Assembly: GCA_024637315.1 (NCBI GenBank)
Contig: JAGXFH010000050.1
Location: 62,001-126,000 of the forward strand
Length of the DNA: 64,000 nt
Direction of reading: 5' to 3'
Origin: Brevirhabdus sp.
GTDB lineage: Bacteria; Pseudomonadota; Alphaproteobacteria; Rhodobacterales; Rhodobacteraceae
Shown: piece after piece, positions 35,548 through 44,500 of the stretch
Layout of the letters: each line of letters begins with the position of its first letter
Numbering within the stretch: position 1 is the first letter of the stretch
Made by a program: the position numbers and the translations under genes
Notes under the pieces: model-generated
What the model was told of the DNA's origin: nothing
Seen by the model: the letters and a program-made list of their open reading frames with translations, nothing else
Database searches by the model: none

Positions 35548-36789
35548 ATGCAGTTCAGATATCTTGCGCCCCTCATGGCGCTGGCGACGACCACGGTCGT
35601 CGCGACATCGGCGTTGGCGCAGCAGCGCACGCTGGTCATCAACACCGACACGTCGGATCCGGCCCCGAAAGCGGCGTTCGAACAGTTGATCGCCGACTTC
35701 GAAGCCGCCAATCCCGATATCAAGGTCGAATGGAACCTGTTCGACCATGAAGGCTACAAGACGGCGATCCGCAACTTCCTGTCTGCCGACGCGCCGGATC
35801 TGGCCAACTGGTATGCCGGCAACCGGATGGCTCCCTTCGTGAATGCCGGCCAGTTCGAGGATATCTCGGATGTCTGGGCCGAAAACAATCTGGGCGAAAC
35901 GCTGGCTTCTGCTGAAGCGTCGATGACCATCGACGGCAAGCAGTGGGGCATACCCTACACCTACTATCAGTGGGGCATTTACTATAACAAAGACGTCTAC
36001 GAACAAGTCGGAGTCGAGGTGCCCGGCAACTGGGACGAATTCGTCGCCAATTGCGCCAGGTTCGAAGAGGCGGGCATCGACTGCCTGACCACGGGAACCA
36101 AAGCCTTGTGGCCGGGGGCCGGCATTTTCGACTACATCAACCTGCGCACCAACGGCTATGAATTCCATATGGATCTGGCCAACGGCAAGATCGAATGGAC
36201 CGACCCGCGGGTGCGTGAAGCCTTCGCGCAATGGGCCAGGATCGTCGAGCCGGGCTACATCACCGACAACCACGCGGCAATCGACTGGCAGGATGCCGCA
36301 GCGCTTCTGGTGCAGGGCAAGGCCGCCAATTACGTCATGGGCAACTTCGCCGTGGCCACGTTCAAGGATGGCGGCATGACCGACGACACCCTCGGCTTCA
36401 TGCCGTTCCCCGAAATCACTCCCGGCGTCCCACGCGCCGAGGATGCGCCGACGGATACGATCCACATCCCGGCCGGCGCGAAGAACAAGGAAGACGCCAA
36501 GAAGTTCCTGGCCTTCCTGGCGCAACCGGACACCCAGACCAGGATCAACGAAATTCTTGGCCAGCTGCCGGTGAACAACCAGTCTTCGGTAGGGGATGAT
36601 CCGTTCCTTCAGCAGGGGTTCGCCATGCTGTCGGACGCCTACGCGCTCGCCCAGTTCTTTGACCGCGACGCCCCGGCTGAAATGGCAAAACTGGGGATGG
36701 AGGGTTTCCAGGAATTCATGGTTCGCCCGGAGAATCTGGACCAGATCCTCGACCGGCTCGAAAAGGCGCGCCTGCGGATCTACCAGTGA
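35548..36789 (+). CDS. Sugar ABC transporter substrate-binding protein (CUT1)
   Basis: 413 residues. Signal peptide (MQFRYLAPLMALATTTVVATSALA, before QQR), then an extracellular solute-binding protein family 1 fold with FEQLIADFEAANPDIKVEW, GIPYTYYQWGIYYNKDVYEQ and YVMGNFAVATFKDGG. Periplasmic sugar capture for the following permeases. ATG at 35548 has GGGAGA upstream, better than the ATG at 35524. Context suggests a galactoside or galactose-containing oligosaccharide. Confidence 0.92.
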   Translation: MQFRYLAPLMALATTTVVATSALAQQRTLVINTDTSDPAPKAAFEQLIADFEAANPDIKVEWNLFDHEGYKTAIRNFLSADAPDLANWYAGNRMAPFVNAGQFEDISDVWAENNLGETLASAEASMTIDGKQWGIPYTYYQWGIYYNKDVYEQVGVEVPGNWDEFVANCARFEEAGIDCLTTGTKALWPGAGIFDYINLRTNGYEFHMDLANGKIEWTDPRVREAFAQWARIVEPGYITDNHAAIDWQDAAALLVQGKAANYVMGNFAVATFKDGGMTDDTLGFMPFPEITPGVPRAEDAPTDTIHIPAGAKNKEDAKKFLAFLAQPDTQTRINEILGQLPVNNQSSVGDDPFLQQGFAMLSDAYALAQFFDRDAPAEMAKLGMEGFQEFMVRPENLDQILDRLEKARLRIYQ

Positions 36790-36796
36790 CAGGACA

Positions 36797-36820
36797 GGGC
36801 GGCCGAGTCATCGGTCGCCC
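36797..36820 (+). other. Intercistronic stem-loop after the sugar-binding-protein gene
   Basis: GGGCGGCCGA-GTCA-TCGGTCGCCC pairs over 10 bp with one G-U wobble, 7 bases after the stop. There is no T-run. Such hairpins protect the upstream mRNA and raise binding-protein levels over permease levels. Confidence 0.6.
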
Positions 36821-36882
36821 GCCTTCCGCCGACAGCCGTTGACCGCCGCTCCAGCGCCAACACAAGCAAAGCCACGGGGAAG

Positions 36883-37809
36883 ATGATGCCCACAGCCGTC
36901 GTACCGCCACGTTCCTCAAACCGCAGCTGGTGGCGCCAGAACCAGCAATGGCTGACGCCGTGGCTGTTCCTCGCGCCGGGCATCGCGATGTTCGTCCTCT
37001 ACGTCATCAGCCCGATCTTCCAGAGTTTCTGGCTGTCCTTCTACGACTGGGACGGGCTGGGCGAGGCGACTTGGGTCGGCACCGGCAACTATATCGAACT
37101 CTTCGACGATGGCGCTTTCTACACGTCGCTCTGGAACAACGTCCTGTGGCTGGTTCTCTACATGCTGGCAGTGCCCGCCGGGCTTGGCATCGCCATCTTT
37201 CTCAACCAGACGGTGCGCGGCATCCGTCTTTACAAGTCGCTCTTCTTCTTTCCCTTCGTGATCAGCCAGGTCGTGGTCGGCCTGATGTTTTCTTGGTTCT
37301 ACGCCCCGAATTTCGGCCTTTTCTACAAGCTCATCGAATGGATGACGGGCACCGGCGTGGCCATTCTTGCCGATCCCGATCTGGTGACCTACGGCATCAT
37401 CGCCGCCGGCCTCTGGCCGCAGATCGCCTATTGCATGATCCTCTATCTCACCGGCCTCAACAACGTCTCGCCCGACCAGATCGAGGCGGCCCGGCTTGAC
37501 GGCGCCAGGGGGTTCCGGATGCTTTGGTACATCATCCTGCCGCAACTGCGCCCCGCCACCTTCATCGCGGTGGTCGTGACCGTCATCGGCGCGCTGCGGT
37601 CGTTCGACCTGGTGTCGATCATGACCGATGGCGGTCCCTTCGGTTCCAGCCGCGTGCTGTCGTTCTACATGTACGAACAGGCGCTGTCGGAATACGGCTA
37701 CCGGATGGGTTATGGCGCGGCGATCGCCGTCATCCTATTCATGATCATGATGGTCTTCATCTCGGGTTTCATCTGGAAGATGGTCCGCGACGAGAAAGAG
37801 GGGTACTGA
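36883..37809 (+). CDS. Sugar ABC transporter permease (MalF-like)
   Basis: 308 residues with six membrane segments. The EAA loop is EAARLDGARGFRMLWYIILPQL, typical for CUT1 inner-membrane subunits. N-terminal FLAPGIAMFVLYVISPIFQSF matches the MalF/UgpA group. Start at the first of two consecutive ATGs (36883) after GGGGAAG. The next permease starts one base after its stop. Confidence 0.92.
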   Translation: MMPTAVVPPRSSNRSWWRQNQQWLTPWLFLAPGIAMFVLYVISPIFQSFWLSFYDWDGLGEATWVGTGNYIELFDDGAFYTSLWNNVLWLVLYMLAVPAGLGIAIFLNQTVRGIRLYKSLFFFPFVISQVVVGLMFSWFYAPNFGLFYKLIEWMTGTGVAILADPDLVTYGIIAAGLWPQIAYCMILYLTGLNNVSPDQIEAARLDGARGFRMLWYIILPQLRPATFIAVVVTVIGALRSFDLVSIMTDGGPFGSSRVLSFYMYEQALSEYGYRMGYGAAIAVILFMIMMVFISGFIWKMVRDEKEGY

Positions 37810-37810
37810 A

Positions 37811-38656
37811 ATGTTCCCGCGCCCAATCGAACAGGCCTCGGCGCCGTCGCGCATTGCCTACCAGGTCGCGCTGCCGATCGTGTTGATCCTGTGGCTTCTG
37901 CCGCTGATCGGCGTGGCGATCACCTCGGTCAGACCATCGAGCGACCTTGCGGCGGGCAACTATTTCGGCGTTCCGTCCTACCTCGCCTTCGAAAACTATC
38001 TGGATGTGTTCCGCAACTCGCCCATTGCCAGCTACATCCTGAACTCTTTCAAGGTGACGATACCGACGATGATCGGAGCCGTTGCGCTGTCCTGTCTGAC
38101 CGGTTTCGCGCTGGGGATTTACAAGTTCCGGGCCAATATCTTCGTCTTTTTCCTGTTCGTCGCCGGCAACTTCGTGCCGTTCCAGATCCTGATGGTGCCG
38201 GTCCGCGACTTGACGGTGAACATGGGGCTCTATAACACCTCGCTTGGCCTGATCCTGTTCCATGTCGCGTTCCAGACCGGGTTCTGCACGCTTTTCATGC
38301 GCAACTTCATCCGCGCCCTGCCGTTCGAACTGATCGAGGCTGCCAGGGTCGAGGGTGTCGCGGAATGGCGCATTTTCTGGTTCGTGGTGTTGCCGATCAT
38401 GCGGCCTGCCATCGCGGCGCTCAGCGTGCTGATCTTCACCTTCATCTGGAACGATTATTTCTGGGCCACAGTGCTGACGACAGGGGCCTCGACGCAGCCT
38501 GTCACGGCCGGCCTCTACTCGCTGAACGGCCAGTGGGTCGCCGCCTGGCATCTGGTCTCGGCCGGGTCGATCGTGGCGGCGCTGCCGCCGGTGATGATGT
38601 TCTTTCTGATGCAGAAACACTTCATCGCCGGTCTCACCCTCGGCGCCGTCAAGTAA
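37811..38656 (+). CDS. Sugar ABC transporter permease (MalG-like)
   Basis: 281 residues, six membrane segments, EAA loop EAARVEGVAEWRIFWFVVLPIM and C-terminal KHFIAGLTLGAVK, which is the standard MalG/UgpE ending. Partner of the MalF-like subunit; both should dock on the ATPase at 33547-34605. Confidence 0.93.
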   Translation: MFPRPIEQASAPSRIAYQVALPIVLILWLLPLIGVAITSVRPSSDLAAGNYFGVPSYLAFENYLDVFRNSPIASYILNSFKVTIPTMIGAVALSCLTGFALGIYKFRANIFVFFLFVAGNFVPFQILMVPVRDLTVNMGLYNTSLGLILFHVAFQTGFCTLFMRNFIRALPFELIEAARVEGVAEWRIFWFVVLPIMRPAIAALSVLIFTFIWNDYFWATVLTTGASTQPVTAGLYSLNGQWVAAWHLVSAGSIVAALPPVMMFFLMQKHFIAGLTLGAVK

Positions 38657-38681
38657 CCACTGTCCTGAAGGAATGCGCCCC

Positions 38682-39452
38682 ATGACGAAAACCGCGACCT
38701 ACCCGGACCTCAAGGATGCCTCTGTCTTCATCACCGGGGGTGGGTCCGGCATCGGTGCCGTCCTGACCCGAGGTTTTCTGGAACAGGGTGCGAAGGTGGC
38801 CTTCGTGCAACGGTCCGACAGTTCCGAATTCGTCGCGCAGATGGCGACGGAAACCGGTAACCGCCCGCTGTTCATCCCATGCGACATCACCGACATCGCC
38901 GCGCTGAGATCGGCGTTGGGTCAGGCGGCGAAGGCGCATGGCCCGGTAACGGTGCTGGTCAACAATGCCGCCAACGACAAGCGCCACACGACCGAAGACG
39001 TGACGGAAGAGTTCTGGGACTCGTCGATGGCGATCAACCTGAAATCCTATTTCTTCGCCTGCCAGGCGGCGGTTGCCGGCATGAAGAAGGCCGGCGGCGG
39101 CTCGATCATCAACTTCTCGTCGATCAGCTACATGATGGGAAATGCCGGATACCCGGCCTATACGACCGCCAATTCGGGGATCAATGGCCTGACCCGATCT
39201 TTGGCGCGGGAATTCGGGGCGGACCGGATACGCGTGAACGCGCTGGCGCCCGGCTGGGTCATGACCCGCAAGCAAAAGGACCTGTGGGTGACGCCCGAGG
39301 GGCTGGCTGCACATCTGGAACGGCAATGCCTGAAGGATGCGCTGGACCCCGCCGACATCGTCGGCGGCGTGCTGTTTCTCGCCTCGAACGCATCGAGGAT
39401 GATGACCGGGCAGGCGCTGGTCATCGACGGCGGCGTGGTGGTCACCGGATGA
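38682..39452 (+). CDS. SDR-family oxidoreductase, possible galactose dehydrogenase, catalytic Lys replaced
   Basis: 256 residues. NAD(P)-binding TGGGSGIG (18-25), NNAAN (94-98), catalytic Ser in NFSSIS and Tyr160. The YxxxK motif reads Y160-T-T-A-N164: the usual Lys is Asn (codon AAT at 39171-39173). The C-terminal [14 protein letters not shown] is normal. By context it would oxidise a sugar, for example galactose to galactonolactone. ATG at 38682 is spaced correctly from AAGGA; the ATG at 38673 is too close. Its stop overlaps the kinase start. Confidence 0.85.
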   Translation: MTKTATYPDLKDASVFITGGGSGIGAVLTRGFLEQGAKVAFVQRSDSSEFVAQMATETGNRPLFIPCDITDIAALRSALGQAAKAHGPVTVLVNNAANDKRHTTEDVTEEFWDSSMAINLKSYFFACQAAVAGMKKAGGGSIINFSSISYMMGNAGYPAYTTANSGINGLTRSLAREFGADRIRVNALAPGWVMTRKQKDLWVTPEGLAAHLERQCLKDALDPADIVGGVLFLASNASRMMTGQALVIDGGVVVTG

Positions 39453-40378
39453 TGCAGGGCCAGCCCGAACCAGACTGGATCGGCGTCGACTGGGGCACCA
39501 CCCATCTGCGCGCCTGGGCGATGACGGCGGACGGCGTCGAGCTGGCCGGCGCCGACTCGGGCATGGGCATGGCCAGCCTGACCCGCGACGGCTTTGAACC
39601 TGCGCTGCTGGACCTGATCGATCCCTGGCTCTCGGGCGCGCCGATGACCGTCATCGCCTGCGGCATGGTCGGCTCGCGTCAGGGCTGGGTCGAGGCGCCC
39701 TATTCCGCGGTTCCCTGCCCCGCCATCGCCGCCGCGATGGTCGCGGCACCCATCACCGATCCGCGCCTTGAGGTCCATGTCATCCCCGGCATCAAACAGC
39801 TGGACCCACCCGACGTGATGCGCGGCGAGGAAACCCAGATCGCCGGCTTCCTGCACCTTGATCCCGGATACAACGGCATCCTCTGCCTGCCCGGCACGCA
39901 TACCAAATGGGTCCGGATCAGCGACGGTCAGGTCAGCGCCTTCCGCACGGCGATGACCGGAGAGGTCTTTGCCTGCCTCAGCCAGCACTCCGTTCTGCGC
40001 CATACCGTTGCGCCAGACGGGAGGGATGGCGGGTGGGACGACGACGCCTTCGCCGAAGCCCTGAATGACACCCTGTCGCGGCCAGAACATCTGGCGACCC
40101 GGCTTTTCGCGCTGCGTGCCGACCATCTGCTGAACGGCACCCCGCCCGGAATTTCCACCGCTCGCCTCTCGGGTCTGCTGATCGGCATCGAACTGGCCGC
40201 AAGCCGCGGCTATTGGCTGGGCCAGAACGTGACCCTGATCGGAGCGACGAGGCTGGCGAGGATCTACGCGCAGGCGCTGGCCGCCCAAGGCGTCCCCGCG
40301 ATACTTGCCGACGACAGCGCCGTGACGCAGACTGGCCTTTTCACCGCCTACCAGGCCCTGAAGGAGCCCGTGACATGA
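39449..40378 (+). CDS. dgoK: 2-dehydro-3-deoxygalactonokinase
   Basis: 309 residues, DgoK family of the ASKHA fold. [14 protein letters not shown] is the phosphate-binding loop at the start; [27 protein letters not shown] and [11 protein letters not shown] follow, all characteristic of KDGal kinases. Phosphorylates 2-keto-3-deoxygalactonate. The start (39449) overlaps the SDR stop and its stop overlaps the aldolase ATG, so kinase and aldolase are coupled. Confidence 0.93.
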   Translation: MMQGQPEPDWIGVDWGTTHLRAWAMTADGVELAGADSGMGMASLTRDGFEPALLDLIDPWLSGAPMTVIACGMVGSRQGWVEAPYSAVPCPAIAAAMVAAPITDPRLEVHVIPGIKQLDPPDVMRGEETQIAGFLHLDPGYNGILCLPGTHTKWVRISDGQVSAFRTAMTGEVFACLSQHSVLRHTVAPDGRDGGWDDDAFAEALNDTLSRPEHLATRLFALRADHLLNGTPPGISTARLSGLLIGIELAASRGYWLGQNVTLIGATRLARIYAQALAAQGVPAILADDSAVTQTGLFTAYQALKEPVT

Positions 40379-40980
40379 GCCGCCCGCTGATCGCCATCCT
40401 GCGCGGCATCACGCCGCCCGAAGCCGCCGACATGGCCGCGACCCTGATCGAGGCCGGCATCGACCGGATCGAGGTGCCGCTGAACTCTCCGCAGCCGTTC
40501 GACAGTATCGCGGCGATGGTCCAGGCGCATGGCGGCCGCGCCCTGATCGGCGCTGGAACCGTGCTGACGACTGAGGATGTGCAGAAGGTCGGCGATGTCG
40601 GCGGCAAGCTGATCGTCTCGCCCGACATGAACCCAGAGGTGATCGCCAAAACCAAGGCGCTTGGGCTGCAAAGCTTCCCCGGCGTCCTGACCCCCAGCGA
40701 ATGTTTCGCGGCCCTCAAGGCCGGGGCCGACGGCCTCAAGGTGTTCCCGGCATTTCAGATGGGCCCCGAGGGGCTGAAGGCGATTCGCGCCGTGCTGCCG
40801 GCCTTGACACAGGTCTACATGGTCGGCGGTGTCGGCCCTGAAACCTTCAGGCAATGGCTGACCGCCGGGGCCAATGGCTTCGGACTCGGCAGCTCGCTCT
40901 ACCGTCCGGGCGAGGCGGTCGCGGATGTCGCGGCCAAGGCGCGCGACGCGGTTGCCGCTTACGACGCCGCCACTGCCTGA
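40375..40980 (+). CDS. dgoA: 2-dehydro-3-deoxy-6-phosphogalactonate aldolase
   Basis: 201 residues. KDPG/KDPGal aldolase family: [23 protein letters not shown] with Glu33, IGAGTVLT, and the Schiff-base Lys122 in [19 protein letters not shown] in place of the TLRTP of KDPG aldolases favours KDPGal. Splits the kinase product into pyruvate and glyceraldehyde 3-phosphate. Starts at ATGA overlap with dgoK. Confidence 0.93.
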   Translation: MSRPLIAILRGITPPEAADMAATLIEAGIDRIEVPLNSPQPFDSIAAMVQAHGGRALIGAGTVLTTEDVQKVGDVGGKLIVSPDMNPEVIAKTKALGLQSFPGVLTPSECFAALKAGADGLKVFPAFQMGPEGLKAIRAVLPALTQVYMVGGVGPETFRQWLTAGANGFGLGSSLYRPGEAVADVAAKARDAVAAYDAATA

Positions 40981-40993
40981 CGGGATCAATTCG

Positions 40994-42898
40994 ATGAAAC
41001 GTGCGCTTGGAGTCTGCTACTATCCCGAACACTGGCCCGAAGATCAGTGGCCTGACGACGCCGCCCGGATGGCCGAAACCGGCCTGACCTGGGTGCGGAT
41101 CGGCGAGTTTGCCTGGTCGCGCCTGGAACCGCAGCCGGACAGGCTCGATTTCGGCTGGCTGGACCGGGCGATCGAGGTTCTGGGCGCGGCTGGCCTAAAG
41201 GTCGTGCTTGGCACCCCCACCGCGACGCCGCCGCGCTGGATGCTGGACCGGCACCCCGACATGCTGGCGCAGGACGCCCAAGGTCGGCCGCGCAAGTTCG
41301 GCTCGCGGCGGCATTATTGTTTCAGCCATCCCGGTTACCGGACGGAATGCGCCCGCATCGTGGCGGCGCTGGCCGAACGCTACGGCCAGAACAGCCATGT
41401 CGCGGCCTGGCAGACCGATAACGAATATGGCTGCCACGACACCACCCTGTCCTACTCGGCCGCCGCCCGCGACGGCTTTCGCCACTGGCTTGCCCAACGC
41501 TATCAGTCGGTCGAGGCGCTGAACCGCGCCTGGGGCAACGTGTTCTGGTCGATGGAATACCGCAGCATCGACGATATCGATCTGCCGAACCAGACGGTGA
41601 CGGAACCGAACCCGGCGCATCTGATGGCCTTCCGCCGCTACGCGTCCGATCAGGTCGTCGCGTTCAACCGGCTGCAATCGCAGATCATCCGCCGCCAAAG
41701 CGCGGCACCGATCCTGCACAACTACATGGGCCGGATCACCGACTTCGACCATTTCGCGGTCGGCGCTGATCTCGATATCGCCAGTTGGGACAGCTATCCA
41801 ATCGGTTTTCTGTCCGACCGCCTGGAAGCGAGCGAGGATCACAAGACCGCGTTCCTGCATCAGGGCGATCCGGACTTTCAGGCCTTCCACCACGATCTTT
41901 ACCGTGCTGTCGGGCGCGGACGCTGGTGGATCATGGAACAGCAGCCCGGCCCGGTGAACTGGGCACCGTGGAACCCCGCGCCGCTGACCGGCATGGCCCG
42001 CCTCTGGGCCTGGGAAGCCTTCGCGCACGGGGCAGAGGCGGTCTGTTATTTCCGCTGGCGACAGGCGCCCTTCGCACAAGAGCAGATGCATGCGGGCCTT
42101 CTGCGCCCCGACAGCGCAGCCGCGCCCGCTCTGGACGAGGTGGCCGAGGTCGCCCGCGAACTGGCCGAGATGCCGGAAGCCGGAACAGTCAGGGCGGACA
42201 TCGCGATCATCTTCGACTATGCCTCGGCCTGGGCGTGGGAGGTCCAGCCACAGGGCAAGGATTTCGACTATTTCCGTTTGGTCTTCGCATTTTATCGCGC
42301 ACTTCGCCGCGCGGGGGTGTCGGTCGACTTCCTGCCTTCGGACAGCGCCAGCCTGAAATCCCACAAACTGGTTTTCGCCCCCGGCCTGATGACGATTCCA
42401 CCCCCCCTGATGACGGCGATGGCTGCGCATGAGGGCACACTGATCCTCGGCCCCCGGACCAATTCCAAGACGCCGGACTTCGCGACCCCGGTGCCGCTAC
42501 CGCCGGCGCTGGATTTCCTCGACGCGCGGATCAGCCTGGTCGAAAGCCTGCCCCCCGCCATCGCGATCTCTCTGCAGGGCGGCGGCGCGGTCCGGCACTG
42601 GCTGGAACGGCTTGAGGGCAATTTCAAAGTGACCCTGAAAACCACGGACGGCGCACCGATCATGGCCTCGACCGGATCGAAACACTACCTTGCCGGCTGG
42701 CCCGACGATACGGCGCTTGACCGAATCGTGGCAGATGCGTGCAAGGCCGAGGGCATCGCCCGCACCCCTGTCACCGGCGGCTTGCGCATCCGGGACACGG
42801 CGACGCATCGCTTCGTATTCAACTACGGCAAGGATCCGGCAGATTTCGCGGGCCAGACCGTGTCCGCCGCGGGGGTCCTCTGGCGGCCATTGGCTTAA
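40994..42898 (+). CDS. Beta-galactosidase, GH42
   Basis: 634 residues. LGVCYYPEHWPEDQW at the N-terminus, acid/base Glu144 in WQTDNEYGCHDT and nucleophile Glu315 in WWIMEQQPGPVNW define family GH42. The A domain (1-380) is followed by a trimerisation domain (about 385-580) and a small C-terminal beta domain. No signal peptide, so it cuts imported galactosides in the cytoplasm. It is the last gene of the operon. Zinc-site cysteines of some GH42 members are not evident. Confidence 0.93.
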   Translation: MKRALGVCYYPEHWPEDQWPDDAARMAETGLTWVRIGEFAWSRLEPQPDRLDFGWLDRAIEVLGAAGLKVVLGTPTATPPRWMLDRHPDMLAQDAQGRPRKFGSRRHYCFSHPGYRTECARIVAALAERYGQNSHVAAWQTDNEYGCHDTTLSYSAAARDGFRHWLAQRYQSVEALNRAWGNVFWSMEYRSIDDIDLPNQTVTEPNPAHLMAFRRYASDQVVAFNRLQSQIIRRQSAAPILHNYMGRITDFDHFAVGADLDIASWDSYPIGFLSDRLEASEDHKTAFLHQGDPDFQAFHHDLYRAVGRGRWWIMEQQPGPVNWAPWNPAPLTGMARLWAWEAFAHGAEAVCYFRWRQAPFAQEQMHAGLLRPDSAAAPALDEVAEVARELAEMPEAGTVRADIAIIFDYASAWAWEVQPQGKDFDYFRLVFAFYRALRRAGVSVDFLPSDSASLKSHKLVFAPGLMTIPPPLMTAMAAHEGTLILGPRTNSKTPDFATPVPLPPALDFLDARISLVESLPPAIAISLQGGGAVRHWLERLEGNFKVTLKTTDGAPIMASTGSKHYLAGWPDDTALDRIVADACKAEGIARTPVTGGLRIRDTATHRFVFNYGKDPADFAGQTVSAAGVLWRPLA

Positions 42899-43422
42899 CC
42901 GCCAGCGTTGCCTGCACCGCACCGTTTCCACGCGGCGTATCTGCATCGTGGCCGTCAACTTCGATCACTTCCGTGTGGTCAACCTGCACGTCGACGATGT
43001 CCGACAGGACCTGCGACGCCCAGTCCGAGCCTGGCGTGGCGCCATCTCATTTTGCATGTCAAACTGAGGTCGTCCCCAAGAGTGTCGCCAACGGAACCGT
43101 TGATTAATATTTTAAACACGTGTATTGATATTCTTGACTTACCACTCTTGCTGGTCGCTGTACTCCTAGTGACGATCAGCCATCGAATGGGGAAAAAATT
43201 TGCAATCCAGACGACTGCGAAGATACCAATGACAGGCCACTTTCGAGCCTGAGCATGAGTCCGTGACAAATGCAGAGGTAGTGCTAGGCTTTAGGAAAGG
43301 AACGACAAGATTTGCGGAGCGCGGTCGCCGGACCGACCCGCAATAAACCAACTTCAGGTGGAAAGCCCGGCCGGAAGAGCCGGGGAGTCATTGAGCAGAA
43401 GAACAGTTAAAAGGGAGAAGAC
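42899..43422. other. Intergenic region between the galactoside and TAXI-TRAP operons
   Basis: 524 bases. The middle (43080-43220) is AT-richer. It contains a CTTGACTTACC element (43132-43142) that could be a -35 box, and two GC hairpins before the TAXI gene (GGTC-GCCG-GACC at 43323-43334; CCCGGC-N7-GCCGGG at 43366-43384). AAAAGGGAGAAGAC (43410-43422) is the RBS for the next gene. Open frames here show no family character. No terminator with a T-run was found after the GH42 gene. Confidence 0.45.
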
Positions 43423-44385
43423 ATGATGAAGCATTGGAAACAAATCGCACTGGCCGGAGCCGTCTCGCTGTCAACGACAGCCGCGGGCGCTCAGGAACGG
43501 TTCATCACCATCGGCACCGGCGGTCAGACCGGCGTTTACTTCGTGGTCGGGCAATCGATCTGCCGTCTCATCAATCGCGGCACGGCCGACCACAACCTGA
43601 AATGCACCGCTCCATCGACCGGCGGCTCGATCGCCAACATCAACGCGATTGCGGCCGGCGACATGGATATGGGTGTCGCGCAGTCGGATTGGCAGTACCA
43701 CGCCTATAACGGCACGTCCGAGTTTGAAGGCAACAAGTTCGACAACCTGCGCGCGGTGTTCTCGGTTCACGGCGAACCCTTCAACGTCATCGCCCGCAAC
43801 GATTCCGGTATCGAGTCTTTCCAGGACCTGGTGGGCAAGCGCGTCAATATCGGCAACCCCGGTTCCGGCCAGCGCGCCACGATGGAAGTGGTGATGAACG
43901 AGATGGGCTGGACCCTGGATGATTTCGCCCTCGCCTCCGAGCTCAAGCCCGCCGAACAGGCTGCAGCCCTTGGCGACAACAAGGTCGACGCCATCATCTA
44001 CACGGTCGGCCACCCGAACGGCTCGATCCAGGAAGCGGTGTCGACCGTCGATGCCCATCTGGTGCCGGTTGAAGGCCCGGAGATCGACAAGCTGGTCGAC
44101 GAAAACCCGTTCTACGCCAAGGCCACGATTCCGGGCGGCATGTACCAGGGTACGGACAGCGACGTGAACACGTTCGGCGTCAAAGCCACGTTCGTCACCT
44201 CGGCCGACGTGCCCGATGACGTTGTTTACGAGGTCGTCAAGGCGGTCTTCGACAATTTCGACCGCTTCAAGAAACTCCACCCGGCCTTCGAGAACCTGAC
44301 CGAAGAACAGATGATCCTGGACGGTCTTTCCGCGCCGCTGCATCCGGGGGCCGAGAAGTACTATGCAGAACGCGGCTGGATGTAA
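43423..44385 (+). CDS. TAXI-family TRAP transporter solute-binding protein
   Basis: 320 residues. Signal peptide to about residue 23 (MMKHWKQIALAGAVSLSTTA, cut after AGA). FITIGTGGQTGVYFVVGQSICRLIN, APSTGGSIANINAIAAGDMDMGVAQSDW and GKRVNIGNPGSGQRAT are hallmark TAXI segments. Periplasmic receptor for the fused TRAP permease downstream. TAXI substrates are poorly known; glutamate/glutamine-like compounds and other organic acids are recorded for the family. Confidence 0.94.
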   Translation: MMKHWKQIALAGAVSLSTTAAGAQERFITIGTGGQTGVYFVVGQSICRLINRGTADHNLKCTAPSTGGSIANINAIAAGDMDMGVAQSDWQYHAYNGTSEFEGNKFDNLRAVFSVHGEPFNVIARNDSGIESFQDLVGKRVNIGNPGSGQRATMEVVMNEMGWTLDDFALASELKPAEQAAALGDNKVDAIIYTVGHPNGSIQEAVSTVDAHLVPVEGPEIDKLVDENPFYAKATIPGGMYQGTDSDVNTFGVKATFVTSADVPDDVVYEVVKAVFDNFDRFKKLHPAFENLTEEQMILDGLSAPLHPGAEKYYAERGWM

Positions 44386-44411
44386 TCCTGCCCAAGCTGC
44401 CTGAACTCGGA

Positions 44412-44437
44412 GTGGGGGCGCACGCCGCGCCCTCCTC
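44412..44437 (+). other. Intercistronic stem-loop after the TAXI gene
   Basis: GGGCGC (44416-44421) pairs with GCGCCC (44427-44432) around a five-base loop and can extend with wobble pairs. It lies 27 bases after the stop and has no T-run. Same position type as 36797-36820. Confidence 0.5.
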
Positions 44438-44500
44438 ACCCGACCGGACGATACGATCACCAACAGGGACGCCCGGATCACGCGGGCGCATGGGGACAAA

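Noticed and set aside
42979-43269. Minus-strand open frame in the gap before the TAXI gene
   Set aside because: No RBS, no family resemblance, and irregular composition; the sequence looks regulatory.
43320-43390. Two hairpins upstream of the TAXI gene as a mini-ykkC (guanidine-II) riboswitch
   Set aside because: Their loops (GCCG and CGGAAGA) lack the required ACGR sequence.
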